A DNA stretch of 64,000 bases from CAVYXK01 sp963772445 (GTDB lineage: Bacteria > Pseudomonadota > Alphaproteobacteria > Acetobacterales > Acetobacteraceae). Position 1 is the first letter of the stretch. Every line of letters begins with the position of its first letter. Below are positions 37,450 through 45,993 of this stretch, in pieces. The translations under genes were made by a program, and so were the position numbers. The stretch covers positions 248,001 through 312,000 of the forward strand of contig CAVYXK010000001.1 in NCBI GenBank assembly GCA_963772445.1, given 5' to 3'. The notes under the pieces were generated by a model. That model was not told the origin of the DNA. It saw only the letters and a program-made list of their open reading frames with translations, and ran no database searches.

Positions 37450-37846
37450 GGTCAGTTGCCTAGCCAGCTCACTGGGGCGGGCCAACAAGGGGCTTGCCGG
37501 TGCCGATGCCGCCGAGGTGGCGGCAGCGCAGGATACAGCGATGAACCCGGGGGCGCTGACCGCGTTCGCGGTGGCGATCATTGCCGGTGGCGACCCAGCC
37601 ACTTATCCGTACCTGCTCGGCCATCCGATCGATCTGGAAAGGGCGCGGCGCAACGCCGTCTCGATAGGCAAGGCGGCGGACGAGCTACGCGAGCTGGTGC
37701 CCGACTGGCAACGCTCTTTCTGGGGGCAGAACTATCCCCGGCTGCGCGCGGTGAAGGCGAAATACGATCCGGGCGGCCTGTTCTTCGTTCACCACGGTGT
37801 CGGCAGCGAAGACTGGAGCGCCGACGGATTCACCCGGATCGGGTGA
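37450..37846 (+). pseudogene. FAD-linked oxidase (BBE type), 3' fragment
   Basis: Begins near CLASSLGRANKGLAGADAAE and continues AQDTAMNPGALTAFAVAIIA, WQRSFWGQNYPRLRAVKAKY, DPGGLFFVHHGVGSEDWSAD. The WG-x-NYPRL...KYDP...F-x-VHHGVGSE pattern is the BBE C-terminal domain. About a dozen residues normally present before WQRSFWG (around SYVxESDFFE) are missing, so decay continued after interruption. The 5' part lies at 31696-32062; the FAD-binding middle is lost. Confidence 0.75.
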
Positions 37847-37884
37847 TGGGCGAAAGCTGGCGGAGTGCGTTTCGCTTCTCCGCC

Positions 37885-39342
37885 CTATGCCGCATGCAGC
37901 AGGTCCAGGGCGTCCTCGTAAATCTCCATGTTCTTGCCGAAAGAAATCGCCGCGGCCTGGGCACCGCAGACCAGATGCATCCAGCGCCAAGGCTCGCGGG
38001 TGGCGTGGAATTCTTCCACGATCGCCTGGTGGTGCTTGAAGGCGTGCATCTCGGTGAAGCTGTCGTGGCATACGATCTCCCCGAGACGCTGCATCAACGC
38101 CTCGGCGTCGTATCCGGCCTGCACGTATTGCTGAGCCAGGTTCACCGTTTCTTTGACTTCCGGCACTGCCCGCATTTTCCCCAGATTGGTGACCGTGGAC
38201 CAGTCGGTCGGGGGCTGATGGTAAATGCTCTGCGTGATGGCCTCCAATAAGGCCTCCTGCGTCCGAGGCGGCAACGCCGCGACCGCGGCCGGATCAGGTT
38301 GAGGTGGCGGTTCCATCCGATACTGAGTTGACTTCACCTCCGGGCCCGAATGCCAGAGCAGCAGGATCAACAACTTGTTCCGCGGACTCAGGCCATCGAG
38401 CCGCAGCAGGTAGCGCCGCAGATTGGCGCTCGTATGCAGATGGACGTCCATGGGATTGCCAGTGAGGGATCGTAAGAACAGACCGGCGGCGCCGATGGAT
38501 AGGGCCTCGCCGGCGCCTTCCAGGGACAGACCCTCCGCCAGGGCTTTGGCCAGCAGTACAGGGATTTCGGTATAGACGTCGCACCGCCCGATGGCTTCCC
38601 CGATCCGGCCAATAACTGCGGTTTCACCCTCGCCGCTGCGCTGGCGCAGGACGCGGTTCAGAAGCTGATGCTCCTCGATCAGCGTGTCGATCTCCGGGAC
38701 GACCCGCTGCGTCGGGAAGCGCGCGACATAGCGCACGGCGGGGCGCATCAGGACAGACAGATACTCCCGTCCAATGATCTCCAGCGCGCGCCAGGTGAAG
38801 CCGGGAAAGATGAAATAGTGGTCGTCCAGCACATTCTTCGGGATGGCGACAGTCAGCATGAGATCGAACGCCTCGATCGGCGGAATATGCTCCCACAGCC
38901 AGAGGAATAGATGGTCCGCCTTGTTGCTCTCGCCCCAATTCGCCGCGGTCAGGAAGGCCGCTTTGGTCGCCTCCACACCGCCGGCGTCCAGCGGTTCGAA
39001 CTCCAGCAGGCTGAACGGGCTGGTCACCGGATCGTGGATATGTTTGTTCGCCAGCGCCACGTGTTGCAGGACGGGCAGGAACCGCTGCTCGCCCTCCAGC
39101 CGCCCGATCAGCTTCGACACCGAGTAAAGACCCGCCAGGGGATGCAGCGGACCGCCGTGATGGCCGGGCGGGAGGTCGGCGGAGCGTGTCACCGCCAGCG
39201 CCGAGGCCGTCAACATGATCTCCGGCGGCACTCCGGCGCGCAGCTTCTCCAGTGTTCGATCAAGAATCTCATTGCGAGGCGTTTCCTCGATGAACCGCAC
39301 CAGTGGTTCGATGGTATCGGAGAAACGGACACGTTCCGGCAT
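37885..39342 (-). CDS. Conserved-looking protein of unknown function, 485 aa
   Basis: A soluble, mainly helical protein without signal peptide. I do not recognise a family. Notable are His-containing segments that could bind metal or cofactor: PPGHHGGPLHPLAGLYSV (near residue 80-97), VALANKHIHDP, DDHYFIFPGFTW, IYHQPPTDWSTV and MHAFKHHQAIVEEFH (near 440-455). A strong GGAGG site 6 bases before ATG 39342 sets the start; a longer frame upstream is not supported. Codon use matches the neighbouring core genes, so it is likely expressed. A di-metal oxygenase-like all-helical enzyme is one possibility, offered only as inference. Confidence 0.75.
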   Translation of the reverse strand: MPERVRFSDTIEPLVRFIEETPRNEILDRTLEKLRAGVPPEIMLTASALAVTRSADLPPGHHGGPLHPLAGLYSVSKLIGRLEGEQRFLPVLQHVALANKHIHDPVTSPFSLLEFEPLDAGGVEATKAAFLTAANWGESNKADHLFLWLWEHIPPIEAFDLMLTVAIPKNVLDDHYFIFPGFTWRALEIIGREYLSVLMRPAVRYVARFPTQRVVPEIDTLIEEHQLLNRVLRQRSGEGETAVIGRIGEAIGRCDVYTEIPVLLAKALAEGLSLEGAGEALSIGAAGLFLRSLTGNPMDVHLHTSANLRRYLLRLDGLSPRNKLLILLLWHSGPEVKSTQYRMEPPPQPDPAAVAALPPRTQEALLEAITQSIYHQPPTDWSTVTNLGKMRAVPEVKETVNLAQQYVQAGYDAEALMQRLGEIVCHDSFTEMHAFKHHQAIVEEFHATREPWRWMHLVCGAQAAAISFGKNMEIYEDALDLLHAA

Positions 39343-39617
39343 GCTGAATCCTCCGTAACTGCGGCCGACGCACGACGATCGTCGGACACTCTCGTCTTGC
39401 CGGACCTCGCCCAATAGTTCACGGGCGAGCGACGACCCGAGTTCGCCCTGGCATTCCAGCCGATCGTCATGCGTAGGACGCGTCGTGTCAACGCCAGGCT
39501 CCGCAACTGGCAGTCCCAGTGCCGTTGCTGCCTGTGAGCTCAATTGCCGGGCTGCACGAGAAGCCGGATCGGCAGATGTGTCCCGAGGTATGCTTGCTGA
39601 CGTCGTAAGGAAGATTC

Positions 39618-40161
39618 ACCGCAGAGACGCAGAGCCCGCAGCGCGGCCGTCTGCCGCAACCAAATGCGAGCGATGCCCATTGCGCGTCGGGGGCATTTGG
39701 CCCGGTCCGTTCATTAAGGATTCAACACGGGGGAAGGGCGAGGGACACGGGAGGCCACGGAGTTGTGGTTATGCGTCCTGCGGCGACCAGCTTGATTTGT
39801 TGACTGTCTCCGGCGATTGCTGGTGCGGGACAAGCTCCGTGGCCCTTCGTGGCCCTCGCGTGTCCTCCGTGTTGAATTGAAAACGATCTGACCTTGGCAT
39901 AGCGCTGCCATACCGCTGCGCTGCCGCGCCACATCGCACTAATCTCTGCGCGTGACTCCGAGGCAAAATGCCAACCAAATCAGCAGCTTTCCGGCGCCTC
40001 GGCGAAAATTCTTCGCTCTTTAGAGTTAAAGAGTTAGCAATGCAGAGGAAATTGCTTACCGGTGAAGCCCGGGCTTCACAGGATCGCGGCCCCGATTACC
40101 TCTTGCATCAGTTCGCTGCCCGTTTTTGGCGTGCATATTGAACCTCTGCGCCTCTGCGGTT
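39618..40161. repeat. Nested inverted repeats in a 1-kb intergenic region
   Basis: The 39343-40367 interval has no supported gene. Its outer arms are GCAGAG-type repeats at 39618-39640 and, inverted, 40141-40161 (same motif as at 20401-20555). Inside lie two facing copies of a different element at about 39719-39767 and 39836-39885 (TTCAACACGG and CCGTGTTGAA ends, with GGGACACGGGAGGCCACGGA and GGCCCTCGCGTGTCCTCCGT cores). A hairpin CTCTTTA-GAGT-TAAAGAG at 40016-40033 and an 18-bp perfect palindrome GTGAAGCCCGGGCTTCAC at 40062-40079 follow. Confidence 0.75.
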
Positions 40162-40367
40162 TGACTTCGTCGGAGCGCCACCCTGCCTGGTTAAACCGGA
40201 CACCTGTGGGCAAAGCCCGGTCATGAGGGTTGGGGCCACGATGAGCCTGACCGTCCGGAATCAATTGATCTGCCTCAACGCGCTCGGTCGTCGGAGGTTC
40301 TACAAGACCGGGACCCCGCTCTCCGAGGGCTGGAGCTTTCGTTGCGCGGGTTGGGAATGTCAGGCAC

Positions 40368-40733
40368 ATGGTGGATCATCGCATTGGTGCAGTGGCGATC
40401 GTGGATCATGATCCAGCGGTTCTCGATTCGCTGAGATTCCTGCTCGAGGTCGTAGGCCACCGTGTGGCTACCTATGCGTCGGCCGCGGCATTTCTGGCGG
40501 ATCGCGCGACGAAGCATGCCTGTCTGATCCTCGATCACCATATGCCGCAGATGACGGGGCTGGAGCTTGCCGCCAGGTTGCGTACCGCTGGCGAGGCCAT
40601 CCCCGTTCTGCTGATCACCGGTTCGCCGTCGCCGGCGATTGTCACCCGCGCGGCTCAGCTCGGCATCGAGAAGGTGCTCGAGATGCCGTTGGAGGAGGAC
40701 GATCTGCTGAGCTTCGTCAACGCTCATTACTGA
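40368..40733 (+). CDS. Stand-alone receiver domain, FixJ-like, lacking the conserved Lys
   Basis: A 121-aa single receiver domain with no output domain. Acidic site IVDHDP (D13, D15), phosphoacceptor D56 (LILDHHMPQMTG) and T84 (LITGSPSP) are present. The position of the invariant Lys before Pro (K-P in the family) is Met here (M106 in LEMPLEED). Such a change usually alters phosphorylation or signal relay. No kinase gene is adjacent. A preceding frame overlaps its start but is not convincing. It probably acts through protein contacts. Confidence 0.8.
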   Translation: MVDHRIGAVAIVDHDPAVLDSLRFLLEVVGHRVATYASAAAFLADRATKHACLILDHHMPQMTGLELAARLRTAGEAIPVLLITGSPSPAIVTRAAQLGIEKVLEMPLEEDDLLSFVNAHY

Positions 40734-40845
40734 GGGCTCGATCGCCCCTCGCGGGACGTCGTGTTGCAACGGGGCTTCCTCCGCCTCAACGTCCGGCGGA
40801 TAATTCCACTCCGAGCCTACCACCAGCCACGAAGGTCGCCGCGCC

Positions 40846-42069
40846 ATGACACCCGAAGCCTCCCGCAACATTGACTTCGTCGGCCATACCGACAACGCCG
40901 GCCATGGCGACTGCGTGCAGGTGATGGTCTCGCGCGGTCACGCCTATCTCGGCACCCGCACCAGCCGCGGGGTCAATGTCACCGACGTGCGCGATCCGCG
41001 CAGCCCGAGGCCAGTCAACTTCCTTCCGATCCACAAGAACTCCTGGTGCCTGCACCTTCAGGCGACCGAAGACCTGCTGCTCGTAATCGAAGAGCTTGAC
41101 CTGAAGGCGGTGATGACCATCAAGGAATACTACGGCGGCTCGCCCGACCGCGTGGACAGCCGGCGCTACGGCACGCGCGGACAGGATTTTTCGGCCGGCA
41201 TGCGGGTCTATGACATCAAGGACCCGGCCAACCCGCGCGCGATCGGCTTCCTTGAAGTCGAGGGCCTCGGGCTGCACCGCATCTGGTGGACGGGTGGGCG
41301 CTACGCCTATGCCTCGGCGCTGCTCGACGGCTTCACCGACCACATCCTGCTGATCATCGATCTTGCCGATCCGACCCGCCCACGCGAGGCCGGTCGCTGG
41401 TGGATCCCGGGCATGCATGCCGATGGCGGCGAGACCAAGTCCTGGACCAACCGCGTCGCGCTGCACCACGCGGTGGTGGTGGACGACATCGCCTATGGAA
41501 GCTGGCGCGACGGCGGCCTGACAATCCTGGATGTAACCGACAAATCATCGCCGAAGCTGGTTGCACACCGCAACTGGTGCCCACCCTTCGGCGGCGGCAC
41601 ACATAGTGCGCTGCCGCTGCACGACCGCGCTCTGTGCGTCGTTGCCGATGAGGCGACGCAGAACATCGACCAGGAGCAGATGAAGCGCATCTGGATGTTC
41701 GATATTCGCGAGAAGGCCAACCCGGTCTCGATCGCCACTTTCCCGATCCCGCGTGAGCAGGACTATGTCGCCAAGGGTGGCCAGTTCGGCCCGCACAATC
41801 TGCACGAGAACCGCCCGGGATCGTGGCAAAGCTCCACCACGATCTTTGCGACGTATCAAAGTGCCGGCGTGCGCGTATACAACGTCACCGACCCGTTCCG
41901 GCCGGAGGAGACCGGGTATTTCGTTCCGCCGATGCCGACGCGCTGGATGGAGCCGCTGCGCGGCCGGGCCAGGATGCGACACACGGCGGACATCTTTGTC
42001 GCGACGGATGGGCTGATCTACGCCACCGATTACGACGCAGGACTCTACATCCTGCAGTGGAAAGGCTGA
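40846..42069 (+). CDS. LVIVD-repeat beta-propeller protein
   Basis: A 407-aa protein made of repeated strands of the LVIVD type (YLGTRTSRGVNVTDVRDPRS, MRVYDIKDPANPRAIGFLEV, LLIIDLADPTRPREAGRWWI, LTILDVTDKSSPKLVAHRNW, IWMFDIREKANPVSIATFPI, VRVYNVTDPFRPEETGYFVP). Each unit has D-x-x-x-P-x-x-P or a close variant. No signal peptide is present, so it is predicted to be cytoplasmic, unlike many LVIVD proteins. Many His and Trp line the repeats. It probably folds as a propeller that binds another protein or ligand; no catalytic function is assigned. ATG 40846 has a weak upstream AAGG. Confidence 0.85.
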   Translation: MTPEASRNIDFVGHTDNAGHGDCVQVMVSRGHAYLGTRTSRGVNVTDVRDPRSPRPVNFLPIHKNSWCLHLQATEDLLLVIEELDLKAVMTIKEYYGGSPDRVDSRRYGTRGQDFSAGMRVYDIKDPANPRAIGFLEVEGLGLHRIWWTGGRYAYASALLDGFTDHILLIIDLADPTRPREAGRWWIPGMHADGGETKSWTNRVALHHAVVVDDIAYGSWRDGGLTILDVTDKSSPKLVAHRNWCPPFGGGTHSALPLHDRALCVVADEATQNIDQEQMKRIWMFDIREKANPVSIATFPIPREQDYVAKGGQFGPHNLHENRPGSWQSSTTIFATYQSAGVRVYNVTDPFRPEETGYFVPPMPTRWMEPLRGRARMRHTADIFVATDGLIYATDYDAGLYILQWKG

Positions 42070-42173
42070 GCTACCCCTAGTGGATAAAACCTGACAGTCG
42101 AGTCCGATTTGGGATTCCCTGTGATGCGCACGGGTGCGAGTTTGCAGCATCGTGGCGGCTCGGAACAGTCGAG

Positions 42174-42623
42174 TTGAGAGCCACTGATCGCCAGCAACTC
42201 GCAGCGATCGTGGCGGCTCGGAACAGTCCGCAGAAGCACGTTTGGCGGGCGCAGATCGTGCTGTTGGCCGCAGAGGGCTGCGGCACGGCGGAGATCATGC
42301 GCCGCGCCCGTGTCAGCAAGACCGCGGTCTGGCGCTGGCAGGAACGCTTCATGACCGCTGGTGTTGCCGGCCTGCTGCGCGACAAGACTCGCCGGTCGCG
42401 TATCCCGCCGCTCGGCATCGCGGTCGAGCAGCGTGTGGTCGCGCGCACGCTCAGCGATCCGCCGGGCGAAACCACCCATTGGACGGCTGCCGCCACGGCC
42501 AAAGAGAGCGGTATCAGCGTCAGTTCGGTGCAGCGCATCTGGCGCAAGCATGGCCTGCAACCGCACCGGACCCGCCAGTTCAAGCTGTCCAATGTCACCG
42601 CAAGCGCGATCCTACTCAATTGA
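42174..42623 (+). pseudogene. IS630-family transposase stub
   Basis: The N-terminal helix-turn-helix half of an IS630 transposase (RATDRQQLAAIVAARNSPQK, AEGCGTAEIMRRARVSKTAV, WRWQERFMTAGVAGLLRD, SSVQRIWRKHGLQPHRTRQF). Similarity ends after KLSN at about 42595, so the DDE domain is absent, and a different element begins at 42633. Part of the coding sequence (22 bp) is repeated upstream at 42149-42170, matching 42207-42228. Not functional. Confidence 0.8.
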
Positions 42624-42632
42624 CGACACGCC

Positions 42633-44403
42633 CTAGCTAGTTTCCGGCGCAAAATTCAAATTCTGGCAGAGAAGTAGCGGGATTGACCGCAAGCAATTGT
42701 CCCGCCGGAGAGGCTCGGCGGGACGATCAGGGGCGGGATGTCTGGACGGCGTTGTTAATTGGCTGACTGATTGTCGATCGCGTGTCCGATATTGATCAGG
42801 TTATCGGAGATCACCCCGAGGCCAACCCAGCGCTTCATGCCATTATCGCCGCAATAACGACATCGATTGAGGCCGTGTCGTCGCTTGCTCACACTGATGC
42901 GTCCTTCGCATCCCGAGCGCCATCGCTGGCCGTTGCGGAACCATCGCTTCTTCTGTTCACGTTTGCGGGCAGTGTTCTTGCTGTTGTAATTGGGGATGCA
43001 GACCCGCTTCACTCCCTTGGCTTTTGCCGCGGCTTCGTTTTTCGCCGAGTAGAAGCCGGCATCCGCGGCAATGAGCCGGGGAATGCAGCCCAGCTTCGCT
43101 TCATGGGCCTCAAGCGCCGGGATCAGCAGCTCTGAATCACTGGGACGTTGATCGTAGATCACGTAGTCAATGACAATCTGATTCTCGGCTTCCTGGAGCT
43201 TGATCAGCTTGCCAAACTCGGTGGGCTTGCCCGACTTTCCTTTGCGGATCACCTCGGTCGATGGCTCAAAGACACTGACGATTTTGCCTTCGCTGTGGGT
43301 ATCGCCCGCAAAGATGCGGGCTTTCGTTTGACGGAGCACCTGCTGAACCAGTGGCACCATCTGATCGAGCACCTGGCGCTGACCTTCCAGCACCGTCTGC
43401 CTAGCCGCGTCGGTGCAGCGCTTCACGCCAGCGCCGATCTCCTTCGAAAAGCGCTTCGCCTGCCCTACAACGCGGCTGGTCGCCTCCACCAACTTGCCAT
43501 AGGCTCGCTTCATCTTGTCTCGACAGGGCTCGGTCTTACCGCGCGCCGCCCGAGCGATCTCGATCACCCGATGCTTCACACTCCGGCTCCGATCACGGAA
43601 CTTGGCCCCGACCTCGCCGGTCAACTTGACGATCTTGCGCATGCCTCGGATCAACACTCGGACCCCATCACCTAACAGGCTGCTGTCAGTCGGATAGTGG
43701 ATGTTGCGCTCAACCACAGTGGTATCGACGCGCATCTTGCGCCCTTGCACCACCTTCTGGGCCTGCGCGATTTGCACGATCCGCTCGTGGATCTGCTGGA
43801 TCACCGCCGGTCCCAGCGCGATCCCCCAACGCCCCATGGTCTTGGCGTCAGGCACCTTCTCGCTACCGACACGGGTGAAGTCGCGGTACACCAGATTGGC
43901 GCGCACCTCGCGCTCTAACACCTGATAGCTCCAATTGCGCAGGTGCTTCAGGATCAGCAAGCGCAGCACTATCTCGGCGGAGAACCCCGGCCTGCCGCGA
44001 CGGCGACTGTTGGGGTGGCGCTGCGCCAAAGCTTGGTGAACCGCAGCGATGATTTCGTCATCCGCGAGTATTGCGTCGACGTGCGGCATCCATGCCTCGC
44101 GCAGATCCTTGACCTCTGCCGCGATCAGTCCGTCACCGAAGCTGCGCTGCAGGCGTCGCGCCTGGATCACGCCGGATGCTTCCCAGCTGCTCGGTATTTA
44201 TCGTCGATCATGCATACAGGCATACATGACTGTGGCGCGTCGTTGCCGACGAAAATGTTGTTTTCACAGTTGCGGTTTTTGCGCTGGTACGAATTTATTG
44301 TTCCGCATTCAATCCGACCCAGTGCGCTTGCACAGTTTTCGACGCATCACAGCTGCACCAGCAGCCGATTTCCCCTGCTAATTTTGCGCCGAAAACTAGC
44401 TAG
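42633..44403. mobile_element. Complete DDE insertion sequence with inverted repeats, about 1.77 kb
   Basis: Left end CTAGTTTCCGGCGCAAAATT (42637-42656) pairs with the right end, which reads AATTTTGCGCCGAAAACTAG (44380-44399), 19 of 20 positions. CTAG occurs again outside on both sides (42633-42636 and 44400-44403), consistent with a 4-bp target duplication. The transposase (42755-44170) is intact, so the element may be active. It lies just after the IS630 stub. Confidence 0.85.
42755..44170 (-). CDS. Transposase, IS5/ISNCY-like, intact
   Basis: A 471-aa DDE enzyme. An N-terminal DUF772-like domain (RGRPGFSAEIVLRLLILKHL) is followed by the first Asp block (KMRVDTTVVERNIHYPTDSS), an approximately 100-residue helical insertion, the second (YDQRPSDSELLIPAL...IAADAGFYS) and the C-terminal EGRISVSKRRHG block. 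Length and order are those of transposases annotated as IS5 or ISNCY; I do not separate these. ATG at 44170. The enzyme would act on the repeats at 42637 and 44399. Confidence 0.85.
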   Translation of the reverse strand: MIQARRLQRSFGDGLIAAEVKDLREAWMPHVDAILADDEIIAAVHQALAQRHPNSRRRGRPGFSAEIVLRLLILKHLRNWSYQVLEREVRANLVYRDFTRVGSEKVPDAKTMGRWGIALGPAVIQQIHERIVQIAQAQKVVQGRKMRVDTTVVERNIHYPTDSSLLGDGVRVLIRGMRKIVKLTGEVGAKFRDRSRSVKHRVIEIARAARGKTEPCRDKMKRAYGKLVEATSRVVGQAKRFSKEIGAGVKRCTDAARQTVLEGQRQVLDQMVPLVQQVLRQTKARIFAGDTHSEGKIVSVFEPSTEVIRKGKSGKPTEFGKLIKLQEAENQIVIDYVIYDQRPSDSELLIPALEAHEAKLGCIPRLIAADAGFYSAKNEAAAKAKGVKRVCIPNYNSKNTARKREQKKRWFRNGQRWRSGCEGRISVSKRRHGLNRCRYCGDNGMKRWVGLGVISDNLINIGHAIDNQSAN

Positions 44404-44553
44404 CTTAGGTTGTGTCACCGGGCATGATTCGGCCGCCCAACCCATCAGGGGCGGCGCCCTCCGAACAACTGGAACACCTCGTCCGGCATGCGTGGCGCCC
44501 GTGCCCGAGTTTCATCCGCCATCCACGAGTATCGCGGCGAGGGGTGTTGCTTG

Positions 44554-45993
44554 TCAGTTCTTGATCTGCGCCATCGATGGCAGATCGGGCGTGCTCCATC
44601 CACCGCCGAGCGCCTGGATCAGTGCCACGCTGGCGACGAGTTGATTCTGCTGGACGGTGAGCGCCGCCTGCTGGTCAGCGAGCAGTACCTCCTGCTGGAT
44701 GATCACGGTGGTGTAGACGACCGTGCCGGCCTGATATTCGTTCAGCGCAATCGCCACTGCCTGCTGCGCCGCAGCGACGGCGACGGCTTGGGCAGCAGCC
44801 TGCTGTTCATAGATGCGCAAGGCCGCCAGGGCATCCTCGACTTGCTGGAACGCACTCAGCACTGTCTGGCGGTAGGTTGCGACAGCCTGGTCGTATGTCG
44901 CGCGCGCGGCCGCCACTTGCGCGGGACGCAGCCCACCCTCGAACAATGTCTCGCTGGCCGATGCGCCGAGCGACCACACGCGGTTGGCGACGTTGAAAAG
45001 CTGACCAATCGGATTGCCCACAAATCCTCCCAACGCTGATAGCGAGACGGTGGGGTAGTATGCTGCGACCGCGACCCCGATCAGCGCATTCTCTTCCTGC
45101 ATGGCTCGTTCGGCGGCGGCGATATCCGGCCGGCGCTCCAGGAGCGTTGATGGTAGTCCGGGCGGCACGACCGGAATCGTCTCGGGCAGCGGCGAGTATG
45201 GAATGCTCAACGCAGCGGGTGGGCGACCGATCAGTATGGCAATCGCATGTTCATACTGGGCGCGCAGCACCCCCACCCCCACCAGCTCTGCAACCACTGA
45301 CTGGAGTTGCGCCCGAGCGGTGGCGACATCGAGCTGAGATACCGTTCCGGCATCGAACTCGTTTTCGGTGATCTGCAATGCGCGACGATACGCAGCAGCA
45401 GTGTCCTGCAACAACTTCGTCAGCGAATCCTGGGCACGCAAATTGAAATAGTCGGCTACCAGCGTCCCCTGCTCTGAAAGCTCAGCGTTCGCCAGATCGG
45501 CGGCGCTGACCTGTGCTGCCGCGGCCTGGCTTTCCACTTCCCGCCGAATTTTGCCCCATAGGTCGGGCGCCCAGTCGGCGGTGCCCTCCAGGGTGTATTG
45601 GGTGATCGGCCCCCCGAATGACCGCCCGCCAGTTCCGGCTCCCCCGCCCCCTCCACCCGACCGCGTGACACCGGTATTGACTCCGACGACGGGATAAAAG
45701 TTGGCCTGCGCCTCACGGACGAGCGCGACTGCGGCGCGATATGCCGCCTCGTTCTCTTTCACCGTCTGATTGCTGACGTTGACCTGCCGCGCGAGACTGT
45801 CGAGCAACGGGTCGTGGTAGATTGCCCACCATGGACCCCGCGTGACCGCATCCTGCGGCGTGGCAATTTTCCAGCCGGCCAACTCCTTGTACTCCGCTGG
45901 CACCGGGGCCGGGGGCCGCCGATAGTCCGGCCCCACAGTGCAGCCGCTGCTGGCGAGCAGCAGCGCGATCACGACAAGCCAGCGCACGGTCAC
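44554..45993 (-). CDS. RND efflux outer-membrane lipoprotein (NodT/OprM type)
   Basis: A 479-aa TolC-fold protein. Signal peptide with lipobox (LLLASSGCTVGPDYRRP), then two repeated halves with long helices of the trimeric channel (NQTVKENEAAYRAAVALVRE and RATYDQAVATYRQTVLSAFQ are equivalent segments), and AERAMQEENALIGVAVAAYY, typical of OprM. It starts with GTG 45993, which overlaps the stop of the upstream pump gene by 4 bases (GTGA); the longer ATG frame lacks a signal. It is the last gene of the four-gene pump operon and supplies the exit duct. Confidence 0.92.
   Translation of the reverse strand: MTVRWLVVIALLLASSGCTVGPDYRRPPAPVPAEYKELAGWKIATPQDAVTRGPWWAIYHDPLLDSLARQVNVSNQTVKENEAAYRAAVALVREAQANFYPVVGVNTGVTRSGGGGGGAGTGGRSFGGPITQYTLEGTADWAPDLWGKIRREVESQAAAAQVSAADLANAELSEQGTLVADYFNLRAQDSLTKLLQDTAAAYRRALQITENEFDAGTVSQLDVATARAQLQSVVAELVGVGVLRAQYEHAIAILIGRPPAALSIPYSPLPETIPVVPPGLPSTLLERRPDIAAAERAMQEENALIGVAVAAYYPTVSLSALGGFVGNPIGQLFNVANRVWSLGASASETLFEGGLRPAQVAAARATYDQAVATYRQTVLSAFQQVEDALAALRIYEQQAAAQAVAVAAAQQAVAIALNEYQAGTVVYTTVIIQQEVLLADQQAALTVQQNQLVASVALIQALGGGWSTPDLPSMAQIKN

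Noticed and set aside
37216..37602. Open frame of 128 codons on the minus strand at the right edge of the helicase island.
   Set aside because: No recognisable similarity, and it runs opposite to the FAD-oxidase fragment.
38911..39417. Plus-strand frame opposite the 485-aa gene.
   Set aside because: Shadow composition (Arg/Gln/His-rich) and no start signal, while the minus strand has a good ribosome site.
40062..40079. 18-bp perfect palindrome read as a terminator.
   Set aside because: No T run and no gene ends nearby; kept only as a repeat feature.
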